Shown: piece after piece, positions 1 through 6,260 of the stretch
Numbering within the stretch: the stretch's first letter is position 1
How the letters are laid out: each line of letters starts with the position of its first letter
Assembly (NCBI GenBank): GCA_015265235.1
Contig: JABZYJ010000112.1
Span: 1-6,260, forward strand
Direction of reading: 5' to 3'
Length of the DNA stretch: 6,260 nt
DNA from: Selenomonas sp.
GTDB taxonomy: Bacteria; Bacillota; Negativicutes; Selenomonadales; Selenomonadaceae
The notes under the pieces: generated by a model
Database searches by the model: none
What the model was told of the DNA's origin: nothing
What the model saw: the letters and a program-made list of their open reading frames with translations, nothing else
Translations under genes and position numbers: made by a program

Positions 1-115
1 GGATACGGTCGTCATCCTCGGCAAGGGACATGAGACCTATCAGATCCTAAAGGATGGAACGATTCACTTTGACGATCGTGAGCAGGCGCGTGAGGCGATA
101 AGGAGCAGGGCATGA
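1..115 (+). CDS. murE: UDP-N-acetylmuramyl-tripeptide synthetase MurE, C-terminal end only (5' truncated by window)
   Basis: Only the last 37 codons plus TGA are present; the frame begins at base 2 and base 1 is the end of a preceding codon. The peptide contains GKGHETYQ, the conserved C-terminal-domain motif of MurE, then the typical tail HFDDREQAREAI. MurE is the cytoplasmic ATP-dependent ligase that adds the third residue (meso-diaminopimelate or L-lysine) to UDP-MurNAc-L-Ala-D-Glu. The region that distinguishes the amino acid substrate lies outside the window, so specificity cannot be read here. The TGA stop at 113-115 overlaps the murF ATG as ATGA, which fits translational coupling. The family assignment rests on a short but diagnostic segment and on the following murF. 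Confidence 0.93.
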   Translation, partial: DTVVILGKGHETYQILKDGTIHFDDREQAREAIRSRA

Positions 116-1518
116 AAAACGGACTGACATGGGACGAGATTTGCGCGGCGACGGGTGCGTCTGTTCGTCGTGGGGGCGTCGCAGGGGATACGGTTCTGCC
201 CATTACGACGGACACGCGCAAGGTCGCGGCGGGGGATCTCTTTGTCGCGCTGCGCGGGGAGAACTTTGACGGCACGGCGTTTGCGGCGGAGGCACTCGAA
301 CGCGGTGCGGCGGCAGTTCTCGTCGATCAGAAGACACCTGCGGCCGCACTGACGGCACTCGATGCGGCACGCGGCGGTGTCCTCGTGGCGGAGGATACGC
401 TCCGCGCCTATCAGGCCATCGCGCACGCATGGCGCATGAAGTTCGATATCCCCGTCGTTGCGATTACGGGATCGAACGGTAAGACAACGACGAAGGATCT
501 CACGGCGGCGGTACTCTCGGGACGCGGCAAGGTCTGCCGCACGGCGGCAAACTACAACAATGAGGTCGGCCTGCCGCTGACCCTGCTCGGCATCACCCCG
601 GAGGACACAGCGGCGGTCGTGGAGATCGGGATGCGCGGGATGGGGCAAATCGCTGCGCTCGCGCCGATCGCCGCACCCTCGATCGGCATTGTAACGAATG
701 TCTGGGAGGTGCACATGGAGCTCCTCGGCTCGATCGAGAACATAGCCAAGGCAAAGGCGGAGCTGGTGATGGCGATTCCCGCCGGCGGCACGGTGATCCT
801 CAACGCTGACGACCCACGTGTCGCGGCAATGCGCAGCAGTGCGGCGGATGGGGTGCGCGTCATGACGTATGGCATTTCCGCTGCTGCGGATGTGCGTGCC
901 GAGGCACTACAGTGCATGGCAGATGGCTCGCGCTTCATGGTGACATGGGACGGCGAGCGTCATGAATACGCCATCCCTCTGCCGGGACGGCATAATGTCA
1001 GCAACGCACTGGCGGCACTCGCGGCGGGCTTTGTCCTCGGCATGACGCCGCAGGAGATGCAGGAGGGGCTGACCCACCTCACGGCGGAGAAGATGCGCTA
1101 TGAGGTGCATCAGGTCGGCGCATGGACGCTGATCAACGACGCCTACAACGCCAGCCCCTCCTCGATGCGCGCGTCGCTCGAGACGACGGCGGCACTCTAC
1201 CCCGGACGGCGCATTGCCGTGCTCGGGGACATGCTCGAGCTCGGCGCGGCGGCGGAGAAGGCACATCAGGACGTGGGCAGACGGGCGGCGGAGCTGGGGT
1301 TTGCCATGGTCGTGACCTATGGCAAACAGGCGCAGTGGACGCATGAGACGGCAGAGGAGGCAGGCTGCCCGGCCTGTTATCATGCCGCCTCCCATGCCGA
1401 TGCGGCGGCCTATCTGCGCAGCCTTCTCATGGACGGCGACACCGTTCTCTTTAAGGGCTCGCGCGGGATGCGCATGGAGCAGATTATCGCTGCATTGACG
1501 GGGGAGGGAGCGCACTGA
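112..1518 (+). CDS. murF: UDP-N-acetylmuramoyl-tripeptide--D-alanyl-D-alanine ligase MurF
   Basis: This 468-residue cytoplasmic Mur ligase adds D-Ala-D-Ala to the UDP-MurNAc-tripeptide, completing the pentapeptide precursor. The length suits the family (E. coli about 450). An N-terminal substrate domain has TDTRKVAAGDLFVALRGENFDG near 33-54. The central ATPase domain has the P-loop GSNGKTTT (120-127), NNEVG (149-153), LNADDP (230-235) and GRHNVSNALAA from 292. The C-terminal domain has NDAYNASPSSM (342-352), diagnostic of MurF, LGDMLELG (371-378) and FKGSRGMRME near the end. The start ATG overlaps the murE stop and has AGGAG at 101-105, 6 nt upstream. One oddity is Trp198 in TNVWEVH, where the family usually has a small residue such as Gly or Ala. 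The reading frame is intact throughout. Confidence 0.97.
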   Translation: MKNGLTWDEICAATGASVRRGGVAGDTVLPITTDTRKVAAGDLFVALRGENFDGTAFAAEALERGAAAVLVDQKTPAAALTALDAARGGVLVAEDTLRAYQAIAHAWRMKFDIPVVAITGSNGKTTTKDLTAAVLSGRGKVCRTAANYNNEVGLPLTLLGITPEDTAAVVEIGMRGMGQIAALAPIAAPSIGIVTNVWEVHMELLGSIENIAKAKAELVMAIPAGGTVILNADDPRVAAMRSSAADGVRVMTYGISAAADVRAEALQCMADGSRFMVTWDGERHEYAIPLPGRHNVSNALAALAAGFVLGMTPQEMQEGLTHLTAEKMRYEVHQVGAWTLINDAYNASPSSMRASLETTAALYPGRRIAVLGDMLELGAAAEKAHQDVGRRAAELGFAMVVTYGKQAQWTHETAEEAGCPACYHAASHADAAAYLRSLLMDGDTVLFKGSRGMRMEQIIAALTGEGAH

Positions 1519-2504
1519 TGGAAGCCCTCCTCGAATCCCTGAGCCCGCAGCTGCGGCTCCTGCTGTCCGTCGTGACGGCACTCGCCATCGTGCTCTTCAG
1601 CGGTGTGTATTTTCTGCCGCTCCTGCACCGCCTGAAATACGGGCAGAGCATCCGCGAGGAGGGGCCCGCGAGCCATCAGCAGAAGAGCGGCACGCCGACG
1701 ATGGGCGGCGTGATGATCGTGCTCGCCGTGACCGCCGCGACGCTCCTCTTTGCTCCGCTCACGGTGACGACGCTGCTCGCGCTCTTCATCTTTCTCGGAC
1801 ATTTCCTGCTCGGCTTTGCAGACGACTATATCAAGGTGGTCAAGAAGCGCAACCTCGGGCTGCGTGCCTATCAGAAGCTGCTCGGGCAGCTCGGTATCGC
1901 CCTTGTCACCATTCTCATCGGACGGCATCTCCTCGGACATGATACGAGCGTCTGGGTGCCTGTCCTCGGAACGTCGCTCGATATCGGCGCGTGGTACTAC
2001 GTCCTCGTCGTCTTTGTCCTCGTGGGAACGTCGAACGCGGTCAATTTGACGGACGGTCTCGATGGTCTGGCGGCCGGAACCGTGGCGGTCGCCGCACTCT
2101 TCTATGCAATCCTCCTCTACGGGACGGACAGCAGCCTGATGGCGTTTTCTGCCGCGATAATAGGTGCATGCGTCGGCTTTTTATGGTATAATCATCATCC
2201 GGCACGCATCTTTATGGGCGACACGGGCTCGCTCGCTCTCGGCGGTGCGCTCGCAGGCATAGCGATTCTCTCGCGGACGGAGGCACTCCTGCCCATCGTG
2301 GGCATCATCTTCGTCTGTGAGGCACTCTCCGTCATCCTGCAGGTCGCGTCGTTCAAGACGCGCGGTAAGCGGATCTTCCGCATGAGCCCGATTCATCATC
2401 ACTTCGAGCTCGGCGGCTGGCGCGAGACGCGCGTGGTCTATACGTTCTGGGGCGTCGGTGCCCTCGGCGCACTGCTGGCGTGGGTGCTTGTGCTCGTGTC
2501 ATAG
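1518..2504 (+). CDS. mraY: Phospho-N-acetylmuramoyl-pentapeptide-transferase MraY (lipid I synthase)
   Basis: This integral membrane enzyme transfers phospho-MurNAc-pentapeptide from UDP to undecaprenyl phosphate, making lipid I on the inner face of the membrane. At 328 residues it matches Firmicutes MraY length. About ten hydrophobic segments are visible, roughly at 12-34, 65-80, 84-100, 121-139, 158-175, 186-201, 208-222, 239-253, 257-278 and 306-327. Family motifs are QSIREEGP (43-50) with SGTPTMGG (57-64), the Mg-binding/catalytic DDYIK (102-106), NLTDGLDG (176-183), YNHHPARIFMGDTGS (224-238) and SPIHHHFE (290-297). The ATG shares one base with the murF stop (TGATG), and GGGGAGGGAG at 1501-1510 is a strong ribosome binding site. 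The stop is TAG at 2502-2504. A TGGTATAAT sequence at 2184-2192 lies inside the conserved LWYN codons and is discussed in the findings. Confidence 0.98.
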   Translation: MEALLESLSPQLRLLLSVVTALAIVLFSGVYFLPLLHRLKYGQSIREEGPASHQQKSGTPTMGGVMIVLAVTAATLLFAPLTVTTLLALFIFLGHFLLGFADDYIKVVKKRNLGLRAYQKLLGQLGIALVTILIGRHLLGHDTSVWVPVLGTSLDIGAWYYVLVVFVLVGTSNAVNLTDGLDGLAAGTVAVAALFYAILLYGTDSSLMAFSAAIIGACVGFLWYNHHPARIFMGDTGSLALGGALAGIAILSRTEALLPIVGIIFVCEALSVILQVASFKTRGKRIFRMSPIHHHFELGGWRETRVVYTFWGVGALGALLAWVLVLVS

Positions 2505-2540
2505 AGCTCTGTGACATGCAAACTTTTGAATGATTCACCA

Positions 2541-2546
2541 AGGGAG
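2541..2546 (+). promoter_or_regulatory. Ribosome binding site of murD, deciding a TTG start
   Basis: AGGGAG lies 10 nt before TTG 2557. It falls inside the coding region if the ATG at 2530 is used, and that ATG has no purine-rich Shine-Dalgarno sequence in front of it (the preceding bases are ACATGCAAACTTTTGA). It therefore favours TTG 2557 as the true start. Confidence 0.7.
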
Positions 2547-2556
2547 ATATCGGGAA

Positions 2557-3939
2557 TTGTCCTATCATAATCAGTCGGCACTCGTCATCGGCGCGGGCAT
2601 CAGCGGATTTGCGGCCGCAAAGTATCTGGCGGCGCAGGGCGCACGGGTGGTGCTCTCGGACGCAAAGGATGAGACGGACGCTGAACGCGATCCGCTCACC
2701 CAGCAGCATATTGAGAATTTAAGGGCGCAGGGCATCACCTGCGTCTTTGGTGCACAAAGGGAGGAACTGCTCAGCGGGGTGGATCTCCTCGTCCTTTCCC
2801 CTGCCGTGCCCGAGCGCATCCCCCTTGTACAGGCGGCGCGCGCGCGCGGTATCCGTGTCACGACCGAGGTGGAGATGGCGGGCGAGATCGCACGTGCACC
2901 GATCTGCGCCATCACGGGAACGAACGGTAAGACGACGACGACGACCCTGCTCGGCGAGCTTCTGCGTGCGCATTTTCCTGTGGTCGGCGTGGGCGGCAAC
3001 ATCGGCGTTCCCCTCATCGACGTAGTACAGGAGACGCCTGCTGAGGGGGCGATTGCCGCTGAGATCTCAAGCTATCAGATGGAAGCGACCACGCATTTTC
3101 ATGCACACATCGTCGCGGAGCTGAACATCACGCCAGATCACATCGTGCGCCATGGCTCGATGGAGGTCTATCAGGCGATGAAGGAAAAGCTTTTCGCCGC
3201 GCAGACGGCGGAGGACTACCTCGTACTGAACGCCGATGACCCGCATACGCGCGGCATGGCGGAGCGCGCGGCGGGGCGCGTCTGTCTGTTCAGCCGCAGG
3301 GAGGAACTGACGGAGGGCGCGTGCGTCCGTGCGGACGGCATGATCGTCATTCGCTGGGACGGCGCGGAGCATGTCCTGATTCCCGCCGATGAACTGGGCA
3401 TCCCCGGTGCACATAACGTGGAAAACGTACTCGCGGCGACGGCGATGGCGCTCTTTGCCGGGGTGACGCCCGCAGAGATGCGCCCCGTTCTGCGCGCCTT
3501 CAAGGGCGTTGAGCACCGCATTGAGTTTGTGCGCGCGCTCGCGGGGGTCAGCTACTACAACGACTCGAAGGCGACGAATACGGACTCGGCGATCAAGGCA
3601 CTTGAGGCGTTCGACGGACACATCATCCTTATCGCGGGCGGCGACGACAAGCTGACCGATCTGGGAGAGTTTATGGAGCTCGTGCACGCGCGCGTCGATG
3701 AGCTGATCCTCGTCGGTGACGCGGCAGAGCGGTTTGCGGCAGCCGCGCGGGATGCGGGCATTCCGGAGGAACAGATCCACCGTGTCGGCTACCACATGGA
3801 GAAGGCCGTGCAGCTGGCGCGCGAGCTCGCTGTGGAGGGGCAGATCGTCCTCCTCTCGCCCGCCTGTGCGAGCTTTGATATGTACGGCGGCTACGAGGAG
3901 CGCGGACGCGATTTCAAGAGGCTTGTGAACGAACTATGA
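2557..3939 (+). CDS. murD: UDP-N-acetylmuramoyl-L-alanine--D-glutamate ligase MurD
   Basis: This cytoplasmic ligase adds D-glutamate to UDP-MurNAc-L-Ala using ATP. With the TTG start chosen here it has 460 residues (E. coli 438). Motifs in this numbering: Rossmann-like UDP-binding GAGISGF (12-18), P-loop GTNGKTTT (121-128), GGNIGVPL (146-153), EISSYQME (169-176), NITPDH (190-195), Lys209 at the expected carbamylated-lysine position, LNADDP (224-229), GAHNVENVLAA from 284, YYNDSKATNTDS (333-344), IAGGDDK (359-365) and a C-terminal LSPACASFDMYGGYEERG. The TTG start gives MSYHNQSALVIG, which aligns without overhang to E. coli MADYQGKNVVIIG and has AGGGAG 10 nt upstream. An in-frame ATG at 2530 would add nine unconserved residues (469 aa) but lacks a ribosome binding site. 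The gene follows a gap of about 50 nt after mraY, and its stop overlaps murG as ATGA. Identity is secure; the start is less so. Confidence 0.96.
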   Translation: MSYHNQSALVIGAGISGFAAAKYLAAQGARVVLSDAKDETDAERDPLTQQHIENLRAQGITCVFGAQREELLSGVDLLVLSPAVPERIPLVQAARARGIRVTTEVEMAGEIARAPICAITGTNGKTTTTTLLGELLRAHFPVVGVGGNIGVPLIDVVQETPAEGAIAAEISSYQMEATTHFHAHIVAELNITPDHIVRHGSMEVYQAMKEKLFAAQTAEDYLVLNADDPHTRGMAERAAGRVCLFSRREELTEGACVRADGMIVIRWDGAEHVLIPADELGIPGAHNVENVLAATAMALFAGVTPAEMRPVLRAFKGVEHRIEFVRALAGVSYYNDSKATNTDSAIKALEAFDGHIILIAGGDDKLTDLGEFMELVHARVDELILVGDAAERFAAAARDAGIPEEQIHRVGYHMEKAVQLARELAVEGQIVLLSPACASFDMYGGYEERGRDFKRLVNEL

Positions 3940-5051
3940 ACATCATCGTATCGGGCGGCGGCACGGGCGGTCATATCTATCCCGCACTCACGATCATCCG
4001 CGCGATCCAGCGGCGTGAGCCGTCGGCACGCATCCTCTACGTCGGGACGCCGCATGGACTAGAGGCGGACATCGTGCCGCGCGAAGGGCTGAATTTTATT
4101 GCCGTCGATCTCGCGGGCTTTGAGCGGCATCTCTCGTTCGAGAATGTGCTGCGGGCATGGCGTGCCGTGCGTGCTGTTGCGCGGGCACGCGGCATCGTGC
4201 ATGGCTTTCATCCCGATATCGCCATCGGGACGGGCGGCTACGTCGCGGGGCCGATTCTCCTCGCGGCGAGTCTCTCGGGCGTCCCGACGCTCGTGCAGGA
4301 GCAGAACGCTGTGGCGGGGGTGACGAACCGCATCCTCTCCCGTTTTGCGACGGCGATCGCCGTCGGGATGGAGGATGCGCGGCGCGTCTTTCCAGCGGAA
4401 AAGACCTACGTCACGGGCAACCCCATCCGCCCCGAGGTGCTCACGGCAACGCGGGCGGAGGGCGCGGCGGCGTTTGACTTTGATCCGTCGAAAAAGACGG
4501 TGCTCGTCTCGGGCGGCAGTCGTGGAGCGCGTACGATCAACCGTGCCATGGTCGAGGTGATCTGTCGCGCGGCGCAGCAGACAGAGGTGCAGTACCTCCA
4601 CGTCACGGGCGCGGAGGAGTACGAGGACACGTGCGCGCGCATCCGCGCTGCGGGCGTCGATGTATCGCAGTATCCGCATCTGCGCGTTGTGCCGTACCTC
4701 TACAATATGCCGCAGGCGATGGCGATGGCGGACATTGCCGTCTTTCGTGCGGGGGCGACGGGGCTGGCGGAACTCGCGGCACGGGGGGTGCCCGCGATCC
4801 TCATTCCCTATCCCTATGCGGCGGAGAATCATCAGGAGAAGAATGCACGTGCCATGGAGGCAGCGGGCGCAGCTGAGGTAATCCTCAACCGCAGCCTTGA
4901 CGGCACGGTGCTGTCGGCGGCACTTGACCGCCTGCTGGCAGACGACGCGCGCAGAGATGCGATGGCGGCGGCGATGAAACGCCTCGGAAAACCCGAGGCG
5001 GCAGAGGAAATTGCAGCACTCGCGCTGCGTATCGGAAAAAGAGAAGGGTGA
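3936..5051 (+). CDS. murG: UDP-N-acetylglucosamine--N-acetylmuramyl-(pentapeptide) pyrophosphoryl-undecaprenol GlcNAc transferase MurG
   Basis: This peripheral membrane GT-B glycosyltransferase (family GT28) adds GlcNAc to lipid I to give lipid II on the cytoplasmic face. At 371 residues it has normal family length. The N-terminal domain has the glycine-rich loop GGGTGGHIYPAL (7-18), GTGGYVAGP (98-106) and QEQNAVAG (121-128). The interdomain region has TGNPIRP (160-166). The C-terminal UDP-GlcNAc-binding domain has GGSRGARTIN (193-202), FRAGATGLAELAARG (270-284) and PYPYAAENHQEKNA from 291. Position 270 is Phe where E. coli and many others have Ser or Cys. The ATG overlaps the murD stop (ATGA). 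The only purine-rich stretch upstream, AGAGG at 3917-3921, is 14 nt away, so initiation probably depends on coupling to murD. ftsW, often found between murD and murG, is absent here. Confidence 0.98.
   Translation: MNIIVSGGGTGGHIYPALTIIRAIQRREPSARILYVGTPHGLEADIVPREGLNFIAVDLAGFERHLSFENVLRAWRAVRAVARARGIVHGFHPDIAIGTGGYVAGPILLAASLSGVPTLVQEQNAVAGVTNRILSRFATAIAVGMEDARRVFPAEKTYVTGNPIRPEVLTATRAEGAAAFDFDPSKKTVLVSGGSRGARTINRAMVEVICRAAQQTEVQYLHVTGAEEYEDTCARIRAAGVDVSQYPHLRVVPYLYNMPQAMAMADIAVFRAGATGLAELAARGVPAILIPYPYAAENHQEKNARAMEAAGAAEVILNRSLDGTVLSAALDRLLADDARRDAMAAAMKRLGKPEAAEEIAALALRIGKREG
4980..5000 (+). repeat. Perfect 8-bp inverted repeat with 5-nt loop inside the 3' end of murG
   Basis: CGCCTCGG at 4980-4987 and CCGAGGCG at 4993-5000 are perfect reverse complements around an AAAAC loop. 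In RNA this would be a stable GC-rich hairpin about 60 nt before the murC start. No U-run follows it on the + strand, and only three T's follow it on the - strand, so it does not look like an intrinsic terminator. It encodes RLGKPEA, a segment common near MurG C-termini, so coding constraint may explain part of it. No function is claimed. Confidence 0.5.
5044..5048 (+). promoter_or_regulatory. Ribosome binding site of murC, overlapping the murG stop region
   Basis: AAGGG lies just before the murG TGA and 8 nt ahead of TTG 5057, good spacing for initiation there. The alternative GTG at 5048 overlaps this site and would leave almost no spacing, so the site favours TTG 5057. Confidence 0.65.
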
Positions 5052-5056
5052 ATACG

Positions 5057-6260
5057 TTGCTCAAGGAATTGAAGGGGATTCAGAAGATTCATTTTGTCGG
5101 AATCGGCGGGGCGGGGATGAGCCCCTTGGCTAAGATCCTTCTCCAGCTCGGCTACACGGTATCCGGCTCGGACACGGGCAACTCTCCGCTCATCGGCGAG
5201 CTTGCCCGTCTTGGTGCACATGTGTGGACGGACGGACAGCACGCGGAGCACGTGCGCGGCGCAGATGCCATCGTCGTCTCCACGGCGATCCCGTACGATA
5301 ACCCCGAGGTGATTGCGGCGTGGGATCTGCGCATCCCAAAGCTCCATCGTTCGGACATCAACGCGGCACTCGTCAACGAGTACGACGGCATCGCTGTCGC
5401 GGGCTCGCACGGCAAGACGACGACGACCTCCATGATCGGCGTGACACTTGACCACGTCGGCGTATCGCCGACCATCATCGTCGGCGGTGAGGTGCCTGAC
5501 CTCGGGACGAATGCGAAGCTCGGCACGAGCCGCTACCTCGTCTCGGAGGCGGACGAGAGCGACGGCTCCTTCCTCAAGCTGCGCCCGCATATCGCTGTGG
5601 TGACCAACGTCGAGGACGACCACATGGATCACTACGGCACGATGGAGAAGATCATCGCGGCGTTTCGTCAGTTCATCGAGCAGGTGGACGCAGACGGGAC
5701 GGCGGTGCTCTGCTTTGAAAACGAAATCCTGCGAAATATCGCACGCGAGACTGCGCATAAGGTCGTTTCCTACGCCATCGACCATGAGGCGGACTACCGT
5801 GCATCGAACATCGAGACGCGCGGCTCTGTGATCTCGTTTACCGTTCATGAACGCGGGACGGAGATGGGGCGCGTTCTGCTCAATATTCCGGGGCGCCACA
5901 ACGTCCTCAACGCACTCGCCTGCATCGCTGTTGCGCGCCTCGCGGGCGTGGAGTTCGCCGCGATTTGTGACGCACTCGCCCAGTTCCACGGTGCGAAGCG
6001 TCGCTTCCAGACCAAGGGCAAGGAGCGCGGCGTCTGGGTCGTGGACGACTATGCGCATCATCCGACGGAGATTGCCGTCACCCTCGCGGCGGCACGGCAG
6101 ACGAACCCCGAGCGGCTCATCTGCGTCTTTCAGCCGCATCGCTACTCGCGGACACAGCTCCTGCGCGCGGAGTTCGGCAAATGCTTTGCGGATGCCGACC
6201 TGCTTCTGATCACGGACGTCTATGCGGCGGGGGAGACACCGATCCCGGGCATCAGCGGTG
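5057..6260 (+). CDS. murC: UDP-N-acetylmuramate--L-alanine ligase MurC (3' truncated by window)
   Basis: MurC catalyses the first Mur ligase step, ATP-dependent addition of L-alanine to UDP-MurNAc in the cytoplasm. About 401 codons are present without a stop; family members are around 450-490 residues, so roughly the last 60 or more are missing. Motifs: HFVGIGGAGMS (12-22) for UDP-MurNAc binding, P-loop GSHGKTTTT (116-124), EADESDGSF (164-172), TNVEDDHMDHYG (183-194), GRHNVLNALA from 279, DDYAHHPTEI (330-339), FQPHRYSRT (358-366) and DVYAAGETPIPGISG at the edge. The order matches intact MurC. The TTG start at 5057, 5 nt after the murG stop, gives MLKELKGIQKIHFVGIGG, a normal MurC N-terminus. 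An in-frame GTG at 5048 would overlap murG as GTGA and add three residues; it remains possible. Confidence 0.96.
   Translation, partial: MLKELKGIQKIHFVGIGGAGMSPLAKILLQLGYTVSGSDTGNSPLIGELARLGAHVWTDGQHAEHVRGADAIVVSTAIPYDNPEVIAAWDLRIPKLHRSDINAALVNEYDGIAVAGSHGKTTTTSMIGVTLDHVGVSPTIIVGGEVPDLGTNAKLGTSRYLVSEADESDGSFLKLRPHIAVVTNVEDDHMDHYGTMEKIIAAFRQFIEQVDADGTAVLCFENEILRNIARETAHKVVSYAIDHEADYRASNIETRGSVISFTVHERGTEMGRVLLNIPGRHNVLNALACIAVARLAGVEFAAICDALAQFHGAKRRFQTKGKERGVWVVDDYAHHPTEIAVTLAAARQTNPERLICVFQPHRYSRTQLLRAEFGKCFADADLLLITDVYAAGETPIPGISG

Noticed and set aside
907..1581. Reverse-strand 224-codon frame across the murF/mraY junction (and similar frames at 64-714 and 1410-1940)
   Set aside because: These are low-complexity, basic or acidic antisense translations opposite murE/murF/mraY, best explained as GC-driven open frames.
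2836..2848. Alternating GCGCGCGCGCGCG tract in murD, potentially Z-DNA forming
   Set aside because: It encodes Ala-Arg-Ala-Arg in frame with ordinary codons for this GC-rich gene, and 13 bp is unremarkable in this composition.
2931..2944. GAC/ACG trinucleotide run in murD, echoed in murC near 5417-5430
   Set aside because: It encodes the Thr run of the Mur ligase P-loop (GKTTTT). The DNA similarity between murF, murD and murC here reflects paralogy and the same codon choice, not a mobile or regulatory repeat.
3067..3795. Reverse-strand 242-codon frame opposite murD
   Set aside because: This is an antisense shadow of a conserved gene, with no ribosome binding site or motif that I could support.
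4832..6139. Long reverse-strand open frame (435 codons) across the end of murG and most of murC
   Set aside because: It lies entirely opposite two genes whose motifs are unmistakable. Its translation is Arg/His-rich and lacks recognisable motifs. Long antisense frames are expected where GC-rich codon choice avoids the complements of stop codons.
1..6260. Possible novel system, mobile element, CRISPR array or RNA gene
   Set aside because: Six murein genes account for nearly every base, frames are intact, and I saw no repeats with regular spacing, terminal inverted repeats, tRNA/rRNA signatures or foreign-composition segment.

Overview
This window is a piece of a dcw (division and cell wall) gene cluster. 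It carries the cytoplasmic and first membrane steps of peptidoglycan precursor synthesis, all on the + strand: the last 37 codons of murE, then complete murF, mraY, murD and murG, and about the first 401 codons of murC, which runs off the right edge. Every gene was identified from family motifs visible in its translation. I see no RNA genes, CRISPR, insertion sequences, prophage genes or foreign-looking cargo. There is no gene-free stretch longer than about 50 bases.

Organism: the DNA is GC-rich, with G/C-heavy third codon positions. MraY has a Firmicutes-like QSIREEGP...SGTPTMGG motif, and MurG has FRAGATGLAEL and PYPYAAENHQEKNA motifs. My best inference is a high-GC member of the Negativicutes (Selenomonas/Centipeda-like). 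This rests on remembered family resemblance, not on a search, and I hold it at moderate confidence.

Layout: murE/murF overlap by 4 nt (ATGA), murF/mraY by 1 nt (TGATG) and murD/murG by 4 nt (ATGA). murG/murC are separated by 5 nt, or overlap by 4 nt (GTGA) if an alternative murC start is used. The only real gap is about 50 nt between mraY and murD. This is a tightly packed, probably co-transcribed and translationally coupled operon. Two starts are probably TTG (murD at 2557, murC at 5057), supported by Shine-Dalgarno spacing and by alignment to the family N-terminus.

Pathway: MurC, MurD, MurE and MurF successively add L-Ala, D-Glu, the diamino acid and D-Ala-D-Ala to UDP-MurNAc. MraY moves phospho-MurNAc-pentapeptide onto undecaprenyl phosphate to make lipid I. 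MurG adds GlcNAc to make lipid II. The main departure from a common Gram-positive and proteobacterial dcw order is that no ftsW lies between murD and murG. I do not see an undescribed system here. The findings are small: gene order, start sites, a few unusual residues, one perfect intragenic inverted repeat and one extended -10-like sequence inside mraY.
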